From contig CAZEZY010000152.1 of NCBI GenBank assembly GCA_964516635.1, positions 1 to 5,304 on the forward strand: 5,304 nucleotides of DNA. The letters run 5' to 3'. The notes under the pieces are model-generated. The model saw nothing but the letters and a program-made list of their open reading frames with translations, was not told the DNA's origin and did not search any database. Made by a program: the position numbers and the translations under genes. The stretch's first letter is position 1. Every line of letters begins with the position of its first letter. Positions 1-4,888 of the stretch are shown in pieces. Source of the DNA: CAZEZY01 sp964516635. Its GTDB lineage: Bacteria; Pseudomonadota; Gammaproteobacteria; Burkholderiales; Burkholderiaceae_C.

Positions 1-1
1 G

Positions 2-1101
2 CGCAACGAAGGCAACGGCGTGATCCGCGAAGCGGTGCTGCGCGAGCTCAAGCGTGGCGGACAGGTGTACTTCCTGCACAACGAGGTGGACACCATCGAG
101 AACCGCAGGCAGAAGCTGGAAGAAATCCTGCCCGAGGCGCGCATTGCCATCGCCCACGGCCAGATGCCCGAGCGGGAACTGGAGCGCGTCATGCGCGACT
201 TCGTGGCTCAGCGCTTCAACCTGCTGCTGTGTTCCACGATCATCGAAACCGGCATCGACGTGCCCACGGCCAACACCATCATCATGGCGCGGGCCGACAA
301 GTTCGGCCTGGCGCAGTTGCACCAGCTGCGCGGGCGCGTGGGCCGCAGCCACCACCAGGCCTACGCCTACTTGCTGGTGCCCGATATCGACAGCCTGACC
401 AAGCAGGCCGCCCAGCGGCTGGACGCCATCCAGCAGATGGAAGAACTGGGCAGCGGCTTCTACCTGGCCATGCACGACCTGGAAATCCGAGGCGCCGGCG
501 AGGTGCTGGGCGAAAACCAGAGCGGCAACATGCTGGAGGTGGGCTTCCAGCTCTACAACGAAATGCTCAGCGAAGCCGTGGCCAGCCTCAAGGCCGGGCG
601 CGAACCCGATCTGCTCAAGCCCCTGAGCGCCGCCACCGACATCAACCTCCACGCCCCGGCCCTTCTGCCCAACGACTACTGCGGCGACGTGCATCTGCGC
701 CTGAGTTTCTACAAAAAACTGGCCACTGCCAGNNNNNNNNNNCCGACCAGATCGACACCCTGCTCGAAGAGATCGTGGACCGCTTCGGCAAGCTGCCCGC
801 CCAGGCCCAGACGCTGATCGACGTGCACCGCCTGCGCGTCCTTTGCGCGCCCTACGGCGTGCAGAAGGTGGACGCCACACCCGGCGTCATCCTCATCACC
901 TTCCGGCCCAACCCGCCGGTGGACCCGATGCGCATCATCGAGCTGGTGCAGAAAAACAAGCACATCAAGCTGGCCGGCAACGACAAGCTGCGCATCGAGC
1001 GCGCCCTGCCAGAGCCCAAGGACCGTGCGCAGATGGTGCGAGATGTGCTCAGGTCGTTGGGGCAACCGTTGAAGGTGGCCGACCCGGCGTTGCCGGCTTG
1101 A
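2..1101 (+). CDS. mfd: Transcription-repair coupling factor Mfd, C-terminal third (5' partial, broken by an assembly gap)
   Basis: Mfd is a cytoplasmic ATP-driven translocase that displaces RNA polymerase stalled at DNA lesions and recruits UvrA. The window opens inside its second RecA-like motor lobe. Counting from base 2, residues 79-92 (TIIETGIDVPTANT) are helicase motif V and residues 108-115 (QLRGRVGR) are motif VI. The HDLEIRGAGEVLGENQSG segment at 158-175 is the region of the RecG/Mfd-type translocation motif. From about residue 217 (APALLPNDY) the C-terminal regulatory domain begins, continuing after the gap with EEIVDRFGKLP and ending at TGA 1099-1101. The reading frame is +2 before the ten Ns and +1 after them. 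From memory of E. coli Mfd, only three residues separate the two flanks, so I read one intact gene. Everything upstream, including the RNA polymerase-interacting domain and motor motifs I-III, lies outside the window. Identity is very secure; intactness is inferred. Confidence 0.96.
   Translation, partial: QRRQRRDPRSGAARAQAWRTGVLPAQRGGHHREPQAEAGRNPARGAHCHRPRPDARAGTGARHARLRGSALQPAAVFHDHRNRHRRAHGQHHHHGAGRQVRPGAVAPAARARGPQPPPGLRLLAGARYRQPDQAGRPAAGRHPADGRTGQRLLPGHARPGNPRRRRGAGRKPERQHAGGGLPALQRNAQRSRGQPQGRARTRSAQAPERRHRHQPPRPGPSAQRLLRRRASAPEFLQKTGHCQXXXXDQIDTLLEEIVDRFGKLPAQAQTLIDVHRLRVLCAPYGVQKVDATPGVILITFRPNPPVDPMRIIELVQKNKHIKLAGNDKLRIERALPEPKDRAQMVRDVLRSLGQPLKVADPALPA
733..742. other. Assembly gap of ten Ns inside mfd
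   Basis: Ten Ns interrupt the mfd C-terminal domain. The left flank ends in codons for L-A-T-A plus the bases AG; the right flank resumes with CC and then GAC CAG ATC GAC (D-Q-I-D). For the frame to be restored, the missing length must be 2, 5, 8 and so on, so ten cannot be the true size. The three-residue spacing recalled from E. coli Mfd predicts five missing bases. The Ns therefore look like a placeholder of fixed length rather than a measured gap. Confidence 0.97.
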
Positions 1102-1699
1102 TGCCAGCCCGCGGGGGCAGGCGTCCGGCATCGGCCTGTCCCTGCGCCCTCACCTGCTCAAGCCAACGCTGGCGCTGCTCGGGCGTGGACTTGTGCACGG
1201 AGCCGATTCGCGTCATGTCCACCGGTTTGAGTCCGCAGAACCTCAGCGTGCTGCGCACCAGGGAACGAACGGTCGGGTCCCCCTGGATGAAACGCAGGTA
1301 CCAGGTTGGGGAGTCGCTGGTCACGATGACCCGGGCGCTGCGCCCGGCCAGCAGCCCCTCGGGCATGCCGTTGGGCAGGTAACGAAACGCCCAGCCGCGC
1401 TCCAGCGTGCGGTCGAAAAAGCCCTTGAGCAGTGCTGGCATGGACCCCCACCAGACGGGAACGACCACCACGATGCGCCGAGCCTCTCCAATGAACTGCT
1501 GCGCCCGCTGCAGATCGGGCTCCAACGCCTGCTCCCCGTTGAAACCCTGACGAAGGATCGGGTCGAACGACATTTCGCGCAACACAAGCCGTTCCACCCG
1601 AGCGCCTGCCGCTTCCAGCCCGCCTGCGTGGCTGATGGCCAACGAAGCGCACAAGGAGTCTGGATGGGGATGCCCGTCAATGATGAGTACATCTGCCAA
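1049..1699 (-). CDS. Flavodoxin-fold NAD(P)H dehydrogenase (quinone)/oxidoreductase
   Basis: This 216-residue protein fits the Flavodoxin_2/NQO1-like family: soluble flavoproteins that pass two electrons from NAD(P)H to quinones, azo or nitro compounds, or act as ancillary subunits of transport systems (KefF, MdaB and YwrO relatives). The N-terminal strand VLIIDGHPHPDS (residues 4-15) is the flavin phosphate-binding loop. PVWWGSMPALLKGFFDR (81-97) is the characteristic flavin-contacting segment, followed by a GWAF motif at 102-105. VIVTSDSPTWY (124-134) is the next core strand and loop. Translation starts at TTG 1699, with GGAAGG six bases upstream; no in-frame ATG is better placed. The last 25 or so residues are rich in Pro, Arg and Thr and look non-conserved; they are encoded across the hairpin and the antisense of the mfd 3' end. 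The gene is divergent from the TetR gene, which probably represses it. The exact substrate cannot be told. Confidence 0.88.
   Translation of the reverse strand: MADVLIIDGHPHPDSLCASLAISHAGGLEAAGARVERLVLREMSFDPILRQGFNGEQALEPDLQRAQQFIGEARRIVVVVPVWWGSMPALLKGFFDRTLERGWAFRYLPNGMPEGLLAGRSARVIVTSDSPTWYLRFIQGDPTVRSLVRSTLRFCGLKPVDMTRIGSVHKSTPEQRQRWLEQVRAQGQADAGRLPPRAGIKPATPGRPPSTVAPTT
1110..1146 (+). terminator. Strong hairpin 8 bases past the mfd stop; possible 3'-end or termination structure
   Basis: Bases 1110-1122 (CGCGGGGGCAGGC) pair with 1134-1146 (GCCTGTCCCTGCG) across an 11-base loop. This gives 13 consecutive pairs, two of them G-U in RNA from the plus strand. On the minus strand the same two positions would be C-A mismatches, so the structure is better formed in the mfd transcript. 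No T-run follows, so it is not a textbook intrinsic terminator; it could be a processed 3' end, a pause, or a Rho-assisted end. It lies within the coding sequence for the oxidoreductase C-terminus, so codon constraint or chance in GC-rich DNA is also possible. Confidence 0.4.
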
Positions 1700-1705
1700 G
1701 TCACA

Positions 1706-1711
1706 CCTTCC
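1706..1711 (-). promoter_or_regulatory. Ribosome binding site that decides the TTG start of the oxidoreductase
   Basis: On the minus strand GGAAGG sits six bases before TTG 1699. This purine-rich Shine-Dalgarno match at good spacing supports the non-ATG start, which places the flavin-binding GHPHPDS loop at the expected distance from the N-terminus. Confidence 0.65.
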
Positions 1712-1728
1712 GTTTCAATCTTTACATT

Positions 1729-1740
1729 GTCAATATTGAC
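1729..1740. promoter_or_regulatory. Perfect 12-base palindrome, candidate TetR-family operator
   Basis: GTCAATATTGAC is a perfect inverted repeat centred at 1734/1735, with one further symmetric pair at 1727/1742. It lies between the divergent oxidoreductase (start 1699) and TetR (start 1769) genes, in AT-rich DNA that contrasts with its surroundings. Its arms contain TTGACA on the minus strand and TTGACC on the plus strand, both close to the sigma-70 -35 consensus. I could not pair either with a good -10 at 16-18 bases. TetR-family dimers bind such palindromes and commonly repress both their own gene and a divergent neighbour, so this is the natural operator candidate. Binding is inferred. 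Confidence 0.55.
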
Positions 1741-1755
1741 CACCGAAGTATTCGA

Positions 1756-1761
1756 TAGAAT
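1756..1761 (+). promoter_or_regulatory. Possible -10 element of the TetR gene
   Basis: TAGAAT matches the sigma-70 -10 consensus at five of six bases and ends seven bases before the GTG start at 1769, so transcription might begin at or beside the start codon. The TTGACC at 1736-1741 is only 14 bases upstream, too close for a normal -35, so the assignment is weak. Confidence 0.3.
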
Positions 1762-1768
1762 CTTTCTT

Positions 1769-2371
1769 GTGTCAAGTTCAGCCAACGACAAGCGCGCCTA
1801 CCACCATGGCAACCTCCGCCAGGCCTTGCTGGATGCCGCGTTGCGCCTGCTGGCGGAAGTTCCTGCTGCCAAGTTGAGCCTGCGCGAATTGGCCCGCGCC
1901 GCGCAGGTCAGCCACGCAGCGCCTTACCACTACTTCAGCGACCGCGAGGCGTTGATCCGCGCGGCCGGCGTGGAAAGCATGCGACGCCTGTTGCAGGCCC
2001 AGCACCAGGGAGTGAACGAAGCCCACGGTCCGCGACAGCGCCTGCTCGCCCTGGGCCTGGCCTATGTGCGCTTTGCCGCGCAAGAGCCGCACTGCTTTGC
2101 CCTGGTGTTCGACCCACAGTACTGCAGCCCTGGCGAGCCATCGGAAGAGATGGCCCCCCTGATCGCCGAGAACGAGCGCCTGCTGGGCGATTGCGTGAAT
2201 CAGGCCCAGATAGCCGGGGTATTGCCACCGGTACCGGCACGGCACTTGGCCACTGGGCTCTGGGGAGCGGTGCATGGGTTGGCCCAACTGACCATGGCTG
2301 GGCACATTGACCTTCCCGCTGCCGAAGCGGCACTGGACGCCTTGCTGGCGGCCAATCCACATCCGCAATAA
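1769..2371 (+). CDS. TetR-family transcriptional repressor with WHG-type C-terminal domain
   Basis: This 200-residue DNA-binding protein has the TetR layout. The N-terminal three-helix domain spans about residues 11-60. It opens with YHHGNLRQALLDAALRLLAE and contains the helix-turn-helix LSLRELARAAQVSHAAPYHYF (37-56). The remainder is an all-helical ligand-binding and dimerisation domain whose LWGAVHGLAQL (164-174) is the signature of the WHG-type TetR C-terminal family. GTG 1769 is chosen because it lies ten codons before YHHG, as in relatives; the frame stays open further upstream only as the antisense of the oxidoreductase. No Shine-Dalgarno precedes the GTG. The ligand domain holds three cysteines (109, 119, 142), of interest given the neighbouring redox enzyme. 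Its likely targets are the palindrome at 1729-1740, its own gene and the divergent oxidoreductase. serB begins seven bases after its TAA. Family assignment is secure; the ligand is unknown. Confidence 0.9.
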   Translation: MSSSANDKRAYHHGNLRQALLDAALRLLAEVPAAKLSLRELARAAQVSHAAPYHYFSDREALIRAAGVESMRRLLQAQHQGVNEAHGPRQRLLALGLAYVRFAAQEPHCFALVFDPQYCSPGEPSEEMAPLIAENERLLGDCVNQAQIAGVLPPVPARHLATGLWGAVHGLAQLTMAGHIDLPAAEAALDALLAANPHPQ

Positions 2372-2378
2372 TCAGAGA

Positions 2379-3095
2379 ATGTTCACCCCGATCGAATTTG
2401 CCCCTGGTCTGACCGTCCAAGGCTTCACTCCCCCCTTGCGCTTGCGCGATTTCAAACTCATCGCTTTTGACATGGACTCCACGCTCATCAACATCGAGTG
2501 CGTGGACGAAATCGCCGATGCCGTGGGTCGAAAGGCCGAAGTGGCCGCCATCACCGAAGCCGCCATGCGCGGCGAGATCACCGATTTCAAGGACAGCCTC
2601 CGGCGGCGCCTGGCGCTGCTCAAAGGCGTCACCCTGGCAGACATGGAGCGGGTCTACAGCGAACGCCTGCGCATCAATCCGGGAGCTGCCGAACTCATCA
2701 GCGCCTGCCAGGCGGCAGGCCTGAAAGTCCTGCTCGTGTCGGGCGGTTTCACCTTTTTTGCCGACCGTGTCAGGCAGCGTCTGGGTATCGACTTTGCCCG
2801 CTCCAATCAGTTGGAGATCGAGAATGACGCGCTGACCGGCCAGCTCGTGCGGCAGTGCTGGGGCGACATCTGCGATGGCGCCGAAAAACGCCGCACGGTG
2901 CTGGAAGTGGCCTCTCTCATCGGTGTGGCACCTGAAGCCTGCATGGCCGTGGGCGACGGTGCCAACGACCTGCCCATGATGGGCGCCGTGGGCCTGTCGG
3001 TGGCTTACCACGCCAAGCCGAAGGTGCGCGAACAGGCCATGGTGGCCATCAACCAGGGTGGACTCGACCGGCTGCTCGACGTCGTTCAGGCATGA
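2379..3095 (+). CDS. serB: Phosphoserine phosphatase SerB, short form
   Basis: SerB hydrolyses O-phospho-L-serine to serine and phosphate, the last step of serine synthesis from 3-phosphoglycerate, in the cytoplasm. It is a HAD-superfamily enzyme of 238 residues. Motif I is DMDST at 31-35, with D31 the expected nucleophile and D33 the acid/base. E40 and R77 match substrate-binding positions of the Methanocaldococcus enzyme. Motif II is S121 in VSGGFTFF, the motif III lysine is K170, and motif IV is GDGANDLPMM at 192-201 with D193 and N196 for magnesium. The helical cap lies between about residues 40 and 105. It lacks the N-terminal regulatory extension of the roughly 320-residue E. coli protein. 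ATG 2379 is chosen because it fits the start of the conserved region; only a weak AGAGA precedes it. It follows the TetR gene by seven bases and overlaps the next gene by ATGA, suggesting co-transcription and translational coupling. Confidence 0.96.
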   Translation: MFTPIEFAPGLTVQGFTPPLRLRDFKLIAFDMDSTLINIECVDEIADAVGRKAEVAAITEAAMRGEITDFKDSLRRRLALLKGVTLADMERVYSERLRINPGAAELISACQAAGLKVLLVSGGFTFFADRVRQRLGIDFARSNQLEIENDALTGQLVRQCWGDICDGAEKRRTVLEVASLIGVAPEACMAVGDGANDLPMMGAVGLSVAYHAKPKVREQAMVAINQGGLDRLLDVVQA

Positions 3096-3655
3096 GCACT
3101 CAGCCCGGCAAGCCGACCCTCATGAGCCGCTTGCGGGCAGGCTGGAGGGGCCATCTGGGCACGGTGGCGGTGGTCCTGGCCGTGTTTTTCGGCGTACAGG
3201 CCTGGCAGACCCGGCACTTCAACGCAGCGATTGACCTGAGCGCTCCTGTGCAGTGGCTGTCGCCAGACGGTCAACCGCACAGCGGCACCCTGGAAGACGC
3301 AATCCAGGCCATCAGGCCAGCTGGCCAACCCATGGCCCTGTACGTCTGGGCGGAGTGGTGCCCCATTTGCAAAGCCCAGCAAGGCACGATCAGCCGCCTG
3401 ACGCAGGACTGGCCGGTGCTGACCGTGGCCATGCAGTCGGGAGACGCGGTCCAGGTGCGACGGTACCAAATGCAGCACGATCTGCCCTGGACCACGTTGA
3501 TCGACCCACACTCACAGCTGGCAGAGGCACAAGGCTTCCGATCGGTACCGGCCTTTGCAGTACTGGACAGCGGGAACCGCTTGCGATACCCCACTGTGGG
3601 CTACACCTCGGGTTGGGGCATGCGGGCGCGTCTCTGGCTGGCGCACCTGCTCTGA
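3092..3655 (+). CDS. Membrane-anchored thioredoxin-fold protein disulfide oxidoreductase (ScsD/TlpA-like)
   Basis: This 187-residue protein has a positively charged N-terminus (RLRAGWRGH) followed by one hydrophobic segment at about residues 22-38, with no obvious signal peptidase site. The thioredoxin-like domain is therefore probably tethered to the inner membrane and faces the periplasm. The active site is WCPIC with C90 and C93, in the context YVWAEWCPICKAQQ. The cis-proline is P153 in RSVPAFAVLD. CP[IV]C rather than CGPC is typical of ScsD-like proteins, linked in enterobacteria to copper-stress suppression and thiol redox control. Related TlpA/CcmG-type proteins act in cytochrome c maturation or disulfide reduction, so the substrate is uncertain. 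No DsbD/ScsB electron donor or other Scs gene lies in this window. ATG 3092 overlaps the serB stop in ATGA and probably relies on translational coupling; ATG 3122 is an alternative. It converges on the aminotransferase with seven bases between stops. Confidence 0.85.
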   Translation: MSTQPGKPTLMSRLRAGWRGHLGTVAVVLAVFFGVQAWQTRHFNAAIDLSAPVQWLSPDGQPHSGTLEDAIQAIRPAGQPMALYVWAEWCPICKAQQGTISRLTQDWPVLTVAMQSGDAVQVRRYQMQHDLPWTTLIDPHSQLAEAQGFRSVPAFAVLDSGNRLRYPTVGYTSGWGMRARLWLAHLL

Positions 3656-3662
3656 ACGGTCG

Positions 3663-4871
3663 TCAGCCCAGGGCCTTCTCCAGCCGGGCCACCCCTTCGC
3701 GGATGCGGTCCACCCCCACGGTGGCAAAACTCAGGCGAATGGTGGCCACGTCGGGGTCACGTGCAAAAAACGGCGCCCCCGGCACAAACGCCACCCCCTG
3801 GTCAATCGCGCGGCGGGCCAGTTCGTTGCCATCGGCCAGTCTGCCACCCGCCCCGGTCAGGCGCGCCCACACAAACAGGCCCCCTTGTGGTTGCACAAAG
3901 GCCAGCGCATCGCCCAGATCGCTGCGCAAGGCATCGCCCATGGCCTTCGCCCGCTCGGCATACACCTGTCGCACGCGATCCAAGGTACCGGGCATCCGGC
4001 CAGCCTTCAGGTAGTGCGCCGCCGTGGCCTGCGCAAACGTGCTGGTGTGCGCGTCACTGAACTGCTTGCACATCACGGCCTTGCCCAGGAGATCGGCCGG
4101 GGCCACCATCCAGCCCACTCTCAGGCCAGGGCTCAACACCTTGCTGAGTGAGCCGCAATGCACCAGCCGCTCGCGGCTGCCCGGTACTTCGGTGCTCAGG
4201 GCCAGCAGACTGGGCGGCGGCGCATCGCCAAAATACAGGTCACCATAAGGGTCGTCCTCCACCACCAGGGTGTTGTGGCGCACGGCCATTTCCAGCACCT
4301 GGCGGCGACGCTCCAGGCTCAGCATGGCCCCACTGGGATTGCCAAACGTAGGGATCAGGTACACAAACTTGGGCTGGTGCTCCACGATCAGCTGTTCCAG
4401 CCGTGCCACATCCACCCCGTCACCATCCACCGGCGCGGTGATCAGTTCCGCTCCATACAGCCGGAAGCACTGGATGGTGGCCAGAAAGGTCGGCCCTTCC
4501 ACAATCACTTTGTCACCGGGAGAAATCAGCGTCTTGCCCAGCAGGTCCAACGCCTGCTGGCTGCCGGTGGTGACCACCAGTTCGGCAGGTTGCACCTGGG
4601 CCCCTTTGCTGCCCATGAAAGCGGCCAGTTGCTCGCGCAAAGGCTGGTAACCCTCGGTCGCCCCGTACTGCAGAGCCGCGCCGGGCTCTTCGTCGAGCGC
4701 CTTCAGGCTGGCTTCGCGGATGCCCTCCACATCAAACAGGGCTGCATCGGGAAAACCACCGGCAAAACTGATGATGCCCGGCTTGCCCAGCAGCTTGAAC
4801 AGCTCGCGGATGGCAGAGGTCTCGACGTTGTTCAGGCGATCGGCAAAACGGACAGCAGAAGCATCGGTCAT
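3663..4871 (-). CDS. PLP-dependent aminotransferase, class I/II, 2-aminoadipate/MocR-like group
   Basis: This 402-residue cytoplasmic enzyme is a fold-type I aminotransferase, transferring amino groups between amino acids and 2-oxo acids. The N-terminal block IISFAGGFPD (33-42) is typical of LysN/2-aminoadipate transaminase and of the aminotransferase half of MocR regulators; no GntR-type DNA-binding domain is attached. Visible cofactor features are TTGSQQALDL (101-110) around the phosphate, N178 in NPSG, D206 and Y209 in EDDPYGD, the Schiff-base lysine K244 in SLSK (241-244), R251 after SPGL, and carboxylate-binding R379 in TIRLSF. All key residues are present, so it should be active. Candidates include 2-aminoadipate, aromatic or branched-chain substrates; sequence alone does not decide. 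ATG 4871 is the only credible start: an in-frame TGA lies 18 bases upstream and no other ATG, GTG or TTG precedes the conserved region. No Shine-Dalgarno is present. It diverges from nth with 17 bases between. Confidence 0.92.
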   Translation of the reverse strand: MTDASAVRFADRLNNVETSAIRELFKLLGKPGIISFAGGFPDAALFDVEGIREASLKALDEEPGAALQYGATEGYQPLREQLAAFMGSKGAQVQPAELVVTTGSQQALDLLGKTLISPGDKVIVEGPTFLATIQCFRLYGAELITAPVDGDGVDVARLEQLIVEHQPKFVYLIPTFGNPSGAMLSLERRRQVLEMAVRHNTLVVEDDPYGDLYFGDAPPPSLLALSTEVPGSRERLVHCGSLSKVLSPGLRVGWMVAPADLLGKAVMCKQFSDAHTSTFAQATAAHYLKAGRMPGTLDRVRQVYAERAKAMGDALRSDLGDALAFVQPQGGLFVWARLTGAGGRLADGNELARRAIDQGVAFVPGAPFFARDPDVATIRLSFATVGVDRIREGVARLEKALG

Positions 4872-4878
4872 GGGAGAG
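4872..4878 (+). promoter_or_regulatory. Ribosome binding site of nth in a 17-base divergent intergenic region
   Basis: GGGAGAG ends ten bases before the nth ATG at 4889, a reasonable if slightly long Shine-Dalgarno spacing. It directly abuts the divergent aminotransferase start codon, so its complement gives the other gene a pyrimidine-rich leader (CTCTCCC). The same short region holds ATTCGAAT (4880-4887), an 8-base perfect palindrome. Confidence 0.6.
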
Positions 4879-4888
4879 AATTCGAATC

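Noticed and set aside
709..1131. A minus-strand frame crossing the N gap in mfd
   Set aside because: It exists only by reading through the Ns, and its translation has no recognisable features; the sense strand is clearly Mfd.
1727..1733. TTGACA on the minus strand as a -35 for the oxidoreductase promoter
   Set aside because: A -10 at 16-18 bases would fall on the ribosome binding site (GGAAGG/GAAGGT), which bears no resemblance to TATAAT. I kept the region only as an operator candidate.
1193..1768. A long N-terminal extension of the TetR protein (open frame back to 1193)
   Set aside because: The extra residues are antisense to the oxidoreductase. TetR relatives begin about ten residues before YHHG, matching GTG 1769.
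2228..2237. CCGGTACCGG perfect palindrome in the TetR gene, one of six GGTACC sites in the window (others near 1297, 3462, 3544, 3984, 5197)
   Set aside because: All lie within coding sequence at irregular spacing, and GC-rich six-base palindromes recur by chance here. The count is somewhat high, but nothing ties it to a function.
2317..2331. Small hairpin (CCGCT and AGCGG, 5-base loop) near the TetR 3' end, considered as a terminator before serB
   Set aside because: The stem is only five pairs, it lies within coding sequence and has no following T-run.
1935..3011. A 358-codon open frame on the minus strand across the TetR and serB genes
   Set aside because: It is the antisense of two well-recognised genes. 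Its translation is rich in His, Gly and Arg without recognisable motifs, and long antisense frames are common in GC-rich DNA with strong third-position bias.
3656..3720. Search for a terminator between the convergent thioredoxin-like gene and aminotransferase
   Set aside because: Only seven bases separate the stops. The nearby inverted repeats (GGCC...GGCC, CCACC...GGTGG) are four or five pairs and lack T-runs.
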